In this document: in pieces, positions 35,581 to 49,310 of the stretch
Layout of the letters: every line of letters begins with the position of its first letter
How positions within the stretch are numbered: position 1 is the first letter of the stretch
Origin: Cinclus cinclus
Taxonomy: Eukaryota > Chordata > Aves > Passeriformes > Cinclidae
NCBI RefSeq assembly: GCF_963662255.1
Contig: NW_026912191.1
Span: 64,501-128,500, forward strand
Length of the DNA: 64,000 nucleotides
Direction: 5' to 3'
Position numbers and translations under genes: made by a program
The notes under the pieces: generated by a model
The model's input: only the letters and a program-made list of their open reading frames with translations
Told to the model about the DNA's origin: nothing
The model's database searches: none

Positions 35581-38500
35581 CTACAAAATGACATCTGCCA
35601 AGTGGGCTCTTGAGTTTGGCTTCTTGTGGAAAAGTGCCTCCTCTCAAAGCCAACTTGCCTAACTATCCTGCGGCCCGTGCTGGGCTTTAGACTACAAAAA
35701 TTCCATAAGGACGAGGATTTCTCCCAGACCAAAGCTGCCCCCTCCTCCAAACCTGGCTGCCATCAGAGGCCCAAACGTGCCCTACAAAATGACACCTGCC
35801 AAGTGGGCTCTTGAGTTTGGCTTCTTGGGGAAAAGTGCCTCCTTTCAAAGCCAACTTGCCTGCAGCCCGTGCTGGGCTTTAGACTACAAAAATTCCATAA
35901 GGACGAGGATTTCTCCCAGACCAAAGCTGCCCCCTCCTCCAAACCTGGCTGCCATCGGAGGCCCAAACGTGCCCTACAAAATGACACCTGCCAAGTGGGC
36001 TCTTGAGTTTGGCTTCTTGGGGAAAAGTGCCTCCTTTCGAAGCCAACTTGCCTAACTAGCCTGCGGCCCGTGCTGGGCTTTTGCCTACAAAAATTCCATA
36101 AGGACGAGGATTTCTCCCAGGCCAAAGCTGCCCCCTCCTCCAAACCTGGCTGCCATCGGAGGCCCAAACGCGCCCTACAAAATGACACCTGCCAAGTGGG
36201 CTCTTGAGTTTGGCTTCTTGGGGAAAAGTGACTCCTTTCAAAACCAACTTGCCTGCATCCAGTCCCGGGCTTTTGCTACAAAAATTCCATAAGGACGAGG
36301 ATTCCTCCCAGACCAAAGCTGCCCCCTCCTCCAAACCTGGCTGCCATCGGAGGCCCAAACGCGCCCTACAAAATGACATCTGCCAAGTGGGCTCTTGAGT
36401 TTGGCTTTCTGGGGAAAATTGCCTCCTTTCGGAGTCAACTTGCCTGCGGCCCATGCAGGGCTCTTGCCGACAAAAATTCCATAAGGACGAGGATTTCTCC
36501 CAGACCAAAGCTGCCCCCTCCTCCAAACCTGGCTGCCATCGGAGGCCCAAACGTGCCCTACAAAATGACATCTGCCAAGTGGGCTCTTGAGTTTGGCTTC
36601 TTGGGTGGAAGTACCTCCTTTCAAAGCCAACTTGCCTGCGGCCCGTGCTGGGCTTTTGCCTACAAAAATTCCATAAGGACGAGGATTTCTCCCAGACCAA
36701 AGCTGCCCCCTCCGCCAAACCTGGCTGCCATTGGAGGCCCAAACGCGCCCTACAAAATGACATCTGCCAAGTGGGCTCTTGAGTTTGGCTTCTTGGGGGA
36801 AAGTGCCTCCTTTCAAAGCCAACTTGCCAAACTAGCCAGCGGCCCGTGCTGGGCTTTAGACTACAAAAATTCCATAAGGACGAGGATTTCTCCCAGACCA
36901 AAGCTGCCCCCTCCTCCAAACCTGGCTGCCATCAGAGGCCCAAACGCGCCCCACAAAATGACACCTGCATTGAGGGTTCTTGAGTTTGGCTTCCTGGGGA
37001 AAAGTGCCTCCTTTCGGAGTCAACTATCCTGCGGCCCATGCAGGGCTTTTGCCTCCAAAAATTCCAGAAGGACGAGGATTTCTCCCAGACCAAAGCTGCC
37101 CCCTCCTCCAAACCTGGCTGCCATCGGAGGCCCAAACGTGCCCTACAAAATGACACCTGCCAAGTGGGCTCTTGAGTTTGGCTTCTTGGGTGGAAGTGCC
37201 TCCTTTCAAAGCCAACTTGCCTGCGGCCCGTCCTGGGCTTTTGCCTACAAAAATTCCATAAGGACGAGGATTTCTCCCAGACCAAAGCTGCCCCCTCCTC
37301 CAAACCTAGCTGCCATCGGTGGCCCAAACGCGCCCTACAAAATGACACCTGCCAAGTGGGCTCTTGAGTTTGGCTTCTTGGGGAAAAGTGCCTCCTTTCG
37401 GAGCCAAATTGCCTAACTTGCCTGCGGCCCGTCCTGGGCTTTTGCTACAAAAATTCCAGAAGGACGAGGATTTCTCCCAGACCAAAGCTGCCTCCTCCTC
37501 CAAACCTGGCTGCCATCGGAGGCCCAAACGCGCCCTACAAAATGACATCTGCATTGTGGGTTCTTGAGTTTGGCTTCTTGGGGAAAAGTGCCTCCTTTCA
37601 AAGCAACTTGCCTAACTTGCCTGCGGCCTAGGCGGGGTTTTTGCCTACAAAAATTCCATAAGGACGAGGATTTCTCCCAGACCAAAGCTGCCCCCTCCTC
37701 CAAACCTGGCTGCCATCGGAGGCCCAAACGCGCCCTACAAAATGACACCTGCCAAGTGGGCTCTTGAGTTTGGCTTCTTGCGGAAAAGTGACTCCTTTCA
37801 AAACCAACTTGCCTGCGTCCCGTCCCGGGCTTTTGCTACAAAAATTCCATAAGGACGAGGATTCCTCCCAGACCAAAGCTGCCCCCTCCTCCAAACCTGG
37901 CTGCCATCGGAGGCCCAAACGCGCCCTACAAAATGACATCTGCCAAGTGGGCTCTTGAGTTTGGCTTTCTGGGGAAAAGTGCCTCCTTTCGGAGTCAACT
38001 TGCCTGCGGCCCATGCAGGGCTTTTGCCTACAAAAATTCCATAAGGACGAGGATTTCTCCCAGAACAAAGCTGCCCCCTCCTCCAAACCTGGCTGCCATC
38101 GGAGGCCCAAACGTGCCCTACAAAATGACATCTGCCAAGTGGGCTCTTGAGTTTGGCTTCTTGGGTGGAAGTACCTCCTTTCAAAGCCAACTTGCCTGCG
38201 GCCCGTCCTGGGTTTTGCCTACAAAAATTCCAGAAGGACGAGGATTTCTCCCAGACCAAAGCTGCCCCCTCCTCCAAACCTGGCTGCCATCGGAGGCCCA
38301 AACTCGCCCCACAAAATGACACCTGCATTGAGGGTTCTTGAGTTTGGCTTCCTGGGGAAAAGTGCCTCCTTTCGGAGTCAACTTGCCTGCGGCCCATGCA
38401 GGGCTTTTGCCTACAAAAATTCCAGAAGGACGAGGATTTCTCCCAGACCAAAGCTGCCCCCTCCTCCAAACCTGGCTGCCATCGGAGGCCCAAACGTGCC

Positions 38501-38692
38501 CTACAAAATGACACCTGCCAAGTGGGCTCTTGAGTTTGGCTTCTTGGGTGGAAGTGCCTCCTTTCAAAGCCAACTTGCCTGCGGCACGTCCTGGGCTTTT
38601 CCCTACAAAAATTCCATAAGGACGAGGATTTCTCCCAGACCAAAGCTGCCCCCTCCTCCAAACCTGGCTGCCATCGGAGGCCCAAACGCGCC
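35581..38692. repeat. Higher-order unit with CCTCTCAAAG marker, copy 2 (16 monomers, 3,112 bp)
   Basis: Follows copy 1 at 2,921 bp until about 38.1 kb. It then has one extra 191-bp GGTGG monomer (about 38.13-38.32 kb, with TGGGTTTTGCC), so the offset becomes 3,112 bp. Confidence 0.86.
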
Positions 38693-41040
38693 CTACAAAA
38701 TGACATCTGCCAAGTGGGCTCTTGAGTTTGGCTTCTTGTGGAAAAGTGCCTCCTCTCAAAGCCAACTTGCCTAACTATCCTGCGGCCCGTGCTGGGCTTT
38801 AGACTACAAAAATTCCATAAGGACGAGGATTTCTCCCAGACCAAAGCTGCCCCCTCCTCCAAACCTGGCTGCCATCAGAGGCCCAAACGTGCCCTACAAA
38901 ATGACACCTGCCAAGTGGGCTCTTGAGTTTGGCTTCTTGGGGAAAAGTGCCTCCTTTCAAAGCCAACTTGCCTGCAGCCCGTGCTGGGCTTTAGACTACA
39001 AAAATTCCATAAGGACGAGGATTTCTCCCAGACCAAAGCTGCCCCCTCCTCCAAACCTGGCTGCCATCGGAGGCCCAAACGTGCCCTACAAAATGACACC
39101 TGCCAAGTGGGCTCTTGAGTTTGGCTTCTTGGGGGAAAGTGCCTCCTTTCAAAGCCAACTTGCCAAACTAGCCAGCGGCCCGTGCTGGGCTTTAGACTAC
39201 AAAAATTCCATAAGGACGAGGATTTCTCCCAGACCAAAGCTGCCCCCTCCTCCAAACCTGGCTGCCATCAGAGGCCCAAACGCGCCCCACAAAATGACAC
39301 CTGCATTGAGGGTTCTTGAGTTTGGCTTCCTGGGGAAAAGTGCCTCCTTTCGGAGTCAACTATCCTGCGGCCCATGCAGGGCTTTTGCCTCCAAAAATTC
39401 CAGAAGGACGAGGATTTCTCCCAGACCAAAGCTGCCCCCTCCTCCAAACCTGGCTGCCATCGGAGGCCCAAACGTGCCCTACAAAATGACACCTGCCAAG
39501 TGGGCTCTTGAGTTTGGCTTCTTGGGTGGAAGTGCCTCCTTTCAAAGCCAACTTGCCTGCGGCCCGTCCTGGGCTTTTGCCTACAAAAATTCCATAAGGA
39601 CGAGGATTTCTCCCAGACCAAAGCTGCCCCCTCCTCCAAACCTAGCTGCCATCGGTGGCCCAAACGCGCCCTACAAAATGACACCTGCCAAGTGGGCTCT
39701 TGAGTTTGGCTTCTTGGGGAAAAGTGCCTCCTTTCGGAGCCAAATTGCCTAACTTGCCTGCGGCCCGTCCTGGGCTTTTGCTACAAAAATTCCAGAAGGA
39801 CGAGGATTTCTCCCAGACCAAAGCTGCCTCCTCCTCCAAACCTGGCTGCCATCGGAGGCCCAAACGCGCCCTACAAAATGACATCTGCATTGTGGGTTCT
39901 TGAGTTTGGCTTCTTGGGGAAAAGTGCCTCCTTTCAAAGCAACTTGCCTAACTTGCCTGCGGCCTAGGCGGGGTTTTTGCCTACAAAAATTCCATAAGGA
40001 CGAGGATTTCTCCCAGACCAAAGCTGCCCCCTCCTCCAAACCTGGCTGCCATCGGAGGCCCAAACGCGCCCTACAAAATGACACCTGCCAAGTGGGCTCT
40101 TGAGTTTGGCTTCTTGCGGAAAAGTGACTCCTTTCAAAACCAACTTGCCTGCGTCCCGTCCCGGGCTTTTGCTACAAAAATTCCATAAGGACGAGGATTC
40201 CTCCCAGACCAAAGCTGCCCCCTCCTCCAAACCTGGCTGCCATCGGAGGCCCAAACGCGCCCTACAAAATGACATCTGCCAAGTGGGCTCTTGAGTTTGG
40301 CTTTCTGGGGAAAAGTGCCTCCTTTCGGAGTCAACTTGCCTGCGGCCCATGCAGGGCTTTTGCCTACAAAAATTCCATAAGGACGAGGATTTCTCCCAGA
40401 ACAAAGCTGCCCCCTCCTCCAAACCTGGCTGCCATCGGAGGCCCAAACGTGCCCTACAAAATGACATCTGCCAAGTGGGCTCTTGAGTTTGGCTTCTTGG
40501 GTGGAAGTACCTCCTTTCAAAGCCAACTTGCCTGCGGCCCGTCCTGGGTTTTACCTACAAAAATTCCAGAAGGACGAGGATTTCTCCCAGACCAAAGCTG
40601 CCCCCTCCTCCAAACCTGGCTGCCATCGGAGGCCCAAACTCGCCCCACAAAATGACACCTGCATTGAGGGTTCTTGAGTTTGGCTTCCTGGGGAAAAGTG
40701 CCTCCTTTCGGAGTCAACTTGCCTGCGGCCCATGCAGGGCTTTTGCCTACAAAAATTCCAGAAGGACGAGGATTTCTCCCAGACCAAAGCTGCCCCCTCC
40801 TCCAAACCTGGCTGCCATCGGAGGCCCAAACGTGCCCTACAAAATGACACCTGCCAAGTGGGCTCTTGAGTTTGGCTTCTTGGGTGGAAGTGCCTTCTTT
40901 CAAAGCCAACTTGCCTGCGGCACGTCCTGGGCTTTTCCCTACAAAAATTCCATAAGGACGAGGATTTCTCCCAGACCAAAGCTGCCCCCTCCTCCAAACC
41001 TGGCTGCCATCGGAGGCCCAAAAGCGCCCTACAAAATGAC
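38693..41040. repeat. Higher-order unit with CCTCTCAAAG marker, copy 3 (deleted, 12 monomers)
   Basis: Starts like copy 2 at an offset of 3,112 bp. After about 39.12 kb the offset is 2,336 bp, so 776 bp (4 monomers) are missing. The match ends near 41.04 kb, where TTGCGG/CTTTCAAAG replaces TTGTGG/CTCTCAAAG. Confidence 0.85.
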
Positions 41041-41394
41041 ATCTGCCAAGTGGGCTCTTGAGTTTGGCTTCTTGCGGAAAAGTGCCTCCTTTCAAAGCCA
41101 ACTTGCCTAACTAGCCTGCGGCCCGTGCTGGGCTTTAGACTACAAAAATTCCATAAGGACGAGGATTTCTCCCAGACCAAAGCTGCCCCCTCCTCCAAAC
41201 CTGGCTGCCATCGGAGGCCCAAACGCGCCCCACAAAATGACATCTGCATTGAGGGTTCTTGAGTTTGGCTTCTTGGGGAAAAGTGCCTCCTTTCAAAGCC
41301 AACTTGCCTAACTTGCCTGCGGCCCGTCCTGGGCTTTTGCCTCCAAAAATTCCAGAAGGACGAGGATTTCTCCCAGGCCAAAGCTGCCCCCTCC

Positions 41395-43348
41395 TCCAAA
41401 CCTGGCTGCCATCGGAGGCCCAAACGTGCCCTACAAAATGACACCTGTCAAGTGGGCTCTTGAGTTTGGCTTCTTGGGGAAAAGTGCCTCCTTTCAAAAC
41501 CAACTTGCCTGTGTCCCGTCCCGGGCTTTTGCTACAAAAATTCCATAAGGACGAGGATTCCTCCCAGACCAAAGCTGCCCCCTCCTCCAAACCTGGCTGC
41601 CATCGGAGGCCCAAACGTGCCCTACAAAATGACATCTGCCAAGTGGGCTCTTGAGTTTGGCTTCTTGGGTGGAAGTGCCTCCTTTCAAAGCCAACTTGCC
41701 TGCGGCCAGTCCTGGGCTTTTGCCTACAAAAATTCCATAAGGACGAGGATTTCTCCCAGACCAAAGCTGCCCCCTCCTCCAAACCTGGCTGCCATCGGAG
41801 GCCCAAACGCGCCCTACAAAATGACATCTGCCAAGTGGGCTCTTGAGTTTGGCTTCTTGCGGAAAAGTGCCTCCTTTCAAAGCCAACTTGCCTAACTAGC
41901 CTGCAGCCCATTCTGGGCTTCTGCCTACAAAAATTCAATAAGGACGAGGATTTCTCACAGACCAGAGCTGCCCCCTCCTCCAAACCTAGCTGCCATCGGT
42001 GGCCCAAACGCGCCCTACAAAATGACATCTGCCAAGTGGGCTCCTGAGTTTGGCTTCTTGGGGGAAAGTGCCTCCTTTCAAAGCCAACTTGCCTGCAGCC
42101 CGTGCTGGGTTTTAGACTACAAAAATTCCATAAGGACGAGGATTTCTCCCAGACCAAAGCTGCCCCCTCCTCCAAACCTGGCTGCCATCGGAGGCCCAAA
42201 CGTGCCCTACAAAATGACATCTGCCAAGTGGGCTCTTGAGTTTGGCTTCTTGGGTGGAAGTGCCTCCTTTCAAAGCCAACTTGCCTGCGGCCCGTGCTGG
42301 GCTTTAGACTACAACAATTCCAGAAGGACGAGGATTTCTCCCAGACCAAAGCTGCCCCCTCCTCCAAACCTGGCTGCCATCGGAGGCCCAAACGCGCCCT
42401 ACAAAATGACATCTGCCAAGTGGGCTCTTGAGTTTGGCTTCTTGCGGAAAAGTGCCTCCTTTCAAAGCCAACTTGCCTAACTAGCCTGCGGCACGTCCTG
42501 GGCTTTTCCCTACAAAAATTCCATAAGGACGAGGATTTCTCCCAGACCAAAGCTGCCCCCTCCTCCAAACCTGGCTGCCATCGGAGGCCCAAACGCGCCC
42601 TACAAAATGACATCTGCCAAGTGGGCTCTTGAGTTTGGCTTCTTGGGGGAAAGTGCCTCCTTTCAAAGCCAACTTGCCTGCGTCCCGTCCTGGGCTTTTG
42701 CCTACAAAAATTCCATAAGAACGAGGATTTCTCACAGACCAAAGCTGCCCCCTCCTCCAAACCTGGCTGCCATCGGAGGCCCAAACGCGCCCTAGAAAAT
42801 GACATCTGCATTGTGGGTTCTTGAGTTTGGCTTCTTGGGGAAAAGTGCCTCCTTTCGGAGCCAACTTGCCTAACTTGCCTGCGGCCCGTCCTGGGCTTTT
42901 GAGTACAAAAATTCCATAAGGACGAGGATTTCTCCCAGACCAAAGCTGCCCCCTCCTCCAAACCTGGCTGCCATCGGAGGCCCAAACGCGCCCTACAAAA
43001 TGACATCTGCCAAGTGGGCTCTTGAGTTTGGCTTCTTGGGGAAAAGTGCCTCCTTTCAAAGCCAACTTGACTAACTAGCCTGCAGCCCATTCTGGGCTTT
43101 TGCCTACAAAAATTCCAGAAGGACAAGGATTTCTCCCAGACCAAAGCTGCCCCCTCCTCCAAACCTGGCTGCCATCGGAGGCCCAAACGCGCCCTACAAA
43201 ATGACACCTGCCAAGTGGGCTCTTGAGTTTGGCTTCTTGGGGAAAAGTGACTCCTTTCAAAACCAACTTGCCTGCGTCCCGTCCCGGACGTTTGCTACAA
43301 AAATTCCATAAGGACGAGGATTCCTCCCAGACCAAAGCTGCCCCCTCC
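41395..43348. repeat. Right-hand higher-order family, 10-monomer unit (1,954 bp)
   Basis: The left 1.04 kb matches 43349-44387 at an offset of 1,954 bp. It introduces the markers that define the rest of the window: CACCTGTCAAGTGG, GCGGCCAGTCCTGGG, ATTCAATAAGG with TCTCACAGACCAGAG, CTACAACAATTCC, and CCCTAGAAAATGAC with CATTGTGGG. Confidence 0.84.
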
Positions 43349-45676
43349 GCCAAACCTGGCTGCCATCGGAGGCCCAAACGTGCCCTACAAAATGACACCT
43401 GTCAAGTGGGCTCTTGAGTTTGGCTTCTTGGGGAAAAGTGCCTCCTTTCAAAACCAACTTGCCTGTGTCCCGTCCCGGGCTTTTGCTACAAAAATTCCAT
43501 AAGGACGAGGATTTCTCCCAGACCAAAGCTGCCCCCTCCTCCAAACCTGGCTGCCATCGGAGGCCCAAACGTGCCCTACAAAATGACATCTGCCAAGTGG
43601 GCTCTTGAGTTTGGCTTCTTGGGTGGAAGTGCCTCCTTTCAAAGCCAACTTGCCTGCGGCCAGTCCTGGGCTTTTGCCTACAAAAATTCCATAAGGACGA
43701 GGATTTCTCCCAGACCAAAGCTGCCCCCTCCTCCAAACCTGGCTGCCATCGGAGGCCCAAACGCGCCCTACAAAATGACATCTGCCAAGTGGGCTCTTGA
43801 GTTTGGCTTCTTGCGGAAAAGTGCCTCCTTTCAAAGCCAACTTGCCTAACTAGCCTGCAGCCCATTCTGGGCTTCTGCCTACAAAAATTCAATAAGGACG
43901 AGGATTTCTCACAGACCAGAGCTGCCCCCTCCTCCAAACCTAGCTGCCATCGGTGGCCCAAACGCGCCCTACAAAATGACATCTGCCAAGTGGGCTCCTG
44001 AGTTTGGCTTCTTGGGGGAAAGTGCCTCCTTTCAAAGCCAACTTGCCTGCAGCCCGTGCTGGGTTTTAGACTACAAAAATTCCATAAGGACGAGGATTTC
44101 TCCCAGACCAAAGCTGCCCCCTCCTCCAAACCTGGCTGCCATCGGAGGCCCAAACGTGCCCTACAAAATGACATCTGCCAAGTGGGCTCTTGAGTTTGGC
44201 TTCTTGGGTGGAAGTGCCTCCTTTCAAAGCCAACTTGCCTGCGGCCCGTGCTGGGCTTTAGACTACAACAATTCCAGAAGGACGAGGATTTCTCCCAGAC
44301 CAAAGCTGCCCCCTCCTCCAAACCTGGCTGCCATCGGAGGCCCAAACGCGCCCTACAAAATGACATCTGCCAAGTGGGCTCTTGAGTTTGGCTTTCTGGG
44401 GAAAAGTGCCTCCTTTCGGAGTCAACTTGCCTGCGGCCCATGCAGGGCTTTTGCCTACAAAAATTCCATAAGGACGAGGATTTCTCCCAGAACAAAGCTG
44501 CCCCCTCCTCCAAACCTGGCTGCCATCGGAGGCCCAAACGTGCCCTACAAAATGACATCTGCCAAGTGGGCTCTTGAGTTTGGCTTCTTGGGTGGAAGTA
44601 CCTCCTTTCAAAGCCAACTTGCCTGCGTCCCGTCCTGGGTTTTACCTACAAAAATTCCAGAAGGACGAGGATTTCTCCCAGACCAAAGCTGCCCCCTCCT
44701 CCAAACCTGGCTGCCATCGGAGGCCCAAACTCGCCCCACAAAATGACACCTGCATTGAGGGTTCTTGAGTTTGGCTTCCTGGGGAAAAGTGCCTCCTTTC
44801 GGAGTCAACTTGCCTGCGGCCCATGCAGGGCTTTTGCCTACAAAAATTCCAGAAGGACGAGGATTTCTCCCAGACCAAAGCTGCCCCCTCCTCCAAACCT
44901 GGCTGCCATCGGAGGCCCAAACGTGCCCTACAAAATGACACCTGCCAAGTGGGCTCTTGAGTTTGGCTTCTTGGGTGGAAGTGCCTTCTTTCAAAGCCAA
45001 CTTGCCTGCGGCACGTCCTGGGCTTTTCCCTACAAAAATTCCATAAGGACGAGGATTTCTCCCAGACCAAAGCTGCCCCCTCCTCCAAACCTGGCTGCCA
45101 TCGGAGGCCCAAACGCGCCCTACAAAATGACATCTGCATTGAGGGTTCTTGAGTTTGGCTTCTTGGGGAAAAGTGCCTCCTTTCGGAGCCAACTTGCCTA
45201 ACTTGCCTGCGGCCCGTCCTGGGCTTTTGAGTACAAAAATTCCATAAGGACGAGGATTTCTCCCAGACCAAAGCTGCCCCCTCCTCCAAACCTGGCTGCC
45301 ATCGGAGGCCCAAACGCGCCCTACAAAATGACATCTGCCAAGTGGGCTCTTGAGTTTGGCTTCTTGGGGAAAAGTGCCTCCTTTCAAAGCCAACTTGACT
45401 AACTAGCCTGCAGCCCATTCTGGGCTTTTGCCTACAAAAATTCCAGAAGGACAAGGATTTCTCCCAGACCAAAGCTGCCCCCTCCTCCAAACCTGGCTGC
45501 CATCGGAGGCCCAAACGCGCCCTACAAAATGACACCTGCCAAGTGGGCTCTTGAGTTTGGCTTCTTGGGGAAAAGTGACTCCTTTCAAAACCAACTTGCC
45601 TGCGTCCCGTCCCGGACGTTTGCTACAAAAATTCCATAAGGACGAGGATTCCTCCCAGACCAAAGCTGCCCCCTCC
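43349..45676. repeat. Right-hand higher-order family, 12-monomer unit (2,328 bp)
   Basis: The left part matches 45677 onward at an offset of 2,328 bp, including the ATTCAATAAGG and CTACAACAATTCC markers. Its right part (44.39-45.1 kb) instead follows 40.3-41.0 kb (TGGGTTTTACC, AAACTCGCC, GTGCCTTCTTTC), so the unit is a composite of two higher-order families. Confidence 0.83.
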
Positions 45677-46762
45677 GCCAAACCTGGCTGCCATCGGAGG
45701 CCCAAACGTGCCCTACAAAATGACACCTGTCAAGTGGGCTCTTGAGTTTGGCTTCTTGGGGAAAAGTGCCTCCTTTCAAAACCAACTTGCCTGTGTCCCG
45801 TCCCGGGCTTTTGCTACAAAAATTCCATAAGGACGAGGATTCCTCCCAGACCAAAGCTGCCCCCTCCTCCAAACCTGGCTGCCATCGGAGGCCCAAACGT
45901 GCCCTACAAAATGACATCTGCCAAGTGGGCTCTTGAGTTTGGCTTCTTGGGTGGAAGTGCCTCCTTTCAAAGCCAACTTGCCTGCGGCCAGTCCTGGGCT
46001 TTTGCCTACAAAAATTCCATAAGGACGAGGATTTCTCCCAGACCAAAGCTGCCCCCTCCTCCAAACCTGGCTGCCATCGGAGGCCCAAACGCGCCCTACA
46101 AAATGACATCTGCCAAGTGGGCTCTTGAGTTTGGCTTCTTGCGGAAAAGTGCCTCCTTTCAAAGCCAACTTGCCTAACTAGCCTGCAGCCCATTCTGGGC
46201 TTCTGCCTACAAAAATTCAATAAGGACGAGGATTTCTCACAGACCAGAGCTGCCCCCTCCTCCAAACCTAGCTGCCATCGGTGGCCCAAACGCGCCCTAC
46301 AAAATGACATCTGCCAAGTGGGCTCCTGAGTTTGGCTTCTTGGGGGAAAGTGCCTCCTTTCAAAGCCAACTTGCCTGCAGCCCGTGCTGGGTTTTAGACT
46401 ACAAAAATTCCATAAGGACGAGGATTTCTCCCAGACCAAAGCTGCCCCCTCCTCCAAACCTGGCTGCCATCGGAGGCCCAAACGTGCCCTACAAAATGAC
46501 ATCTGCCAAGTGGGCTCTTGAGTTTGGCTTCTTGGGTGGAAGTGCCTCCTTTCAAAGCCAACTTGCCTGCGGCCCGTGCTGGGCTTTAGACTACAACAAT
46601 TCCAGAAGGACGAGGATTTCTCCCAGACCAAAGCTGCCCCCTCCTCCAAACCTGGCTGCCATCGGAGGCCCAAACGCGCCCTACAAAATGACATCTGCCA
46701 AGTGGGCTCTTGAGTTTGGCTTCTTGCGGAAAAGTGCCTCCTTTCAAAGCCAACTTGCCTAA

Positions 46763-49310
46763 CTAGCCTGCGGCCCATTCTGGGCTTTTACCTACAAAAA
46801 TTCCATAAGGACGAGGATTTCTCCCAGACCAAAGCTGCCCCCTCCTCCAAACCTGGCTGCCATCGGAGGCCCAAACGCGCCCTACAAAATGACATCTGCC
46901 AAGTGGGCTCTTGAGTTTGGCTTCTTGGGGGAAAGTGCCTCCTTTCAAAGCCAACTTGCCTGCGTCCCGTCCTGGGCTTTTGCCTACAAAAATTCCATAA
47001 GAACGAGGATTTCTCACAGACCAAAGCTGCCCCCTCCTCCAAACCTGGCTGCCATCGGAGGCCCAAACGCGCCCTAGAAAATGACATCTGCATTGTGGGT
47101 TCTTGAGTTTGGCTTCTTGGGGAAAAGTGCCTCCTTTCGGAGCCAACTTGCCTAACTTGCCTGCGGCCCGTCCTGGGCTTTTGAGTACAAAAATTCCATA
47201 AGGACGAGGATTTCTCCCAGACCAAAGCTGCCCCCTCCTCCAAACCTGGCTGCCATCGGAGGCCCAAACGCGCCCTACAAAATGACATCTGCCAAGTGGG
47301 CTCTTGAGTTTGGCTTCTTGGGGAAAAGTGCCTCCTTTCAAAGCCAACTTGACTAACTAGCCTGCAGCCCATTCTGGGCTTTTGCCTACAAAAATTCCAG
47401 AAGGACAAGGATTTCTCCCAGACCAAAGCTGCCCCCTCCTCCAAACCTGGCTGCCATCGGAGGCCCAAACGCGCCCTACAAAATGACACCTGCCAAGTGG
47501 GCTCTTGAGTTTGGCTTCTTGGGGAAAAGTGACTCCTTTCAAAACCAACTTGCCTGCGTCCCGTCCCGGACGTTTGCTACAAAAATTCCATAAGGACGAG
47601 GATTCCTCCCAGACCAAAGCTGCCCCCTCCGCCAAACCTGGCTGCCATCGGAGGCCCAAACGCGCCCTACAAAATGACATCTGCCAAGCGGGCTCTTGAG
47701 TTTGGCTTCTTCGGGAAAAGTGCCTCCTTTCGGAGTCAACTTGCCGGCGGCCCATGCAGGGCTTTTGCCTACAAAAATTCCATAAGGACGAGGATTTCTC
47801 CCAGACCAAAGCTGCCCCCTCCTCCAAACCTGGCTGCCATCGGAGGCCCAAACGCGCCCCACAAAATGACATCTGCATTGAGGGTTCTTGAGTTTGGCTT
47901 CTTGGGGAAAAGTGCCTCCTTTCGGAGCCAACTTGCCTAACTTGCCTGCGGCCCGTCCTGGGCTTTTGCCTACAAAAATTCCATAAGGACGAGGATTTCT
48001 CCCAGACCAAAGCTGCCCCCTCCTCCAAACCTGGCTGCCATCGGAGGCCCAAACGCGCCCCACAAAATGACACCTGCATTGAGGGTTCTTGAGTTTGGCT
48101 TCCTGGGGAAAAGTGCCTCCTTTCAAAACCAACTTGCCTGTGTCCCGTCCCGGGCTTTTGCTACAAAAATTCCATAAGGACGAGGATTTCTCCCAGACCA
48201 AAGCTGCCCCCTCCTCCAAACCTGGCTGCCATCGGAGGCCCAAACGTGCCCTACAAAATGACATCTGCCATGTGGGCTCTTGAGTTTGGCTTCTTGGGTG
48301 GAAGTGCCTCCTTTCAAAGCCAACTTGCCTGCGGCCCGTCCTGGGCTTTTGCCTACAAAAATTCCATAAGGACGAAGATTTCTCCCAGACCAAAGCTGCC
48401 CCCTCCTCCAAACCTGGCTGCCATCGGAGGCCCAAACGCGCCCTACAAAATGACATCTGCCAAGTGGGCTCTTGAGTTTGGCTTCTTGCGGAAAAGTGCC
48501 TCCTTTCAAAGCCAACTTGCCTAACTAGCCTGCAGCCCATTCTGGGCTTTTGCCTACAAAAATTCCAGAAGGACGAGGATTTCTCCCAGACCAAAGCTGC
48601 CCCCTCCTCCAAACCTAGCTGCCATCGGTGGCCCAAACGCGCCCTACAAAATGACATCTGCCAAGTGGGCTCCTGAGTTTGGCTTCTTGGGGGAAAGTGC
48701 CTCCTTTCAAAGCCAACTTGCCTGCAGCCCGTGCTGGGCTTTAGACTACAAAAATTCCATAAGGACGAGGATTTCTCCCAGACCAAAGCTGCCCCCTCCT
48801 CCAAAACTGGCTGCCATCGGAGGCCCAAACGCGCCCCACAAAATGACATCTGCATTGAGGGTTCTTGAGTTTGGCTTCTTGGGGAAAAGTGCCTCCTTTC
48901 GGAGCCAACTTGCCTAACTTGCCTGCGGCCCGTCCTGGGCTTTTGCCTACAAAAATTCCATAAGGACGAGGATTTCTCCCAGACCAAAGCTGCCCCCTCC
49001 TCCAAACCTGGCTGCCATCGGAGGCCCAAACGTGCCCTACAAAATGACATCTGCCAAGTGGGCTCTTGAGTTTGGCTTCTTGGGTGGAAGTGCCTCCTTT
49101 CAAAGCCAACTTGCCTGCGGCCAGTCCTGGGCTTTTGCCTACAAAAATTCCATAAGGACGAGGATTTCTCCCAGACCAAAGCTGCCCCCTCCTCCAAACC
49201 TGGCTGCCATCGGAGGCCCAAACGCGCCCTACAAAATGACATCTGCCAAGTGGGCTCTTGAGTTTGGCTTCTTGCGGAAAAGTGCCTCCTTTCAAAGCCA
49301 ACTTGCCTAA
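46763..49310. repeat. Right-hand higher-order unit, 13 monomers (2,548 bp)
   Basis: It is delimited by the landmark GCCCATTCTGGGC followed by TTTTACCTAC, which recurs at the starts 46763, 49311, 52444, 57549 and 63430. It matches the next unit at an offset of 2,548 bp over its whole length, including the rare AAAACTGGCTGCC and GACGAAGATTTC variants. Confidence 0.88.
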
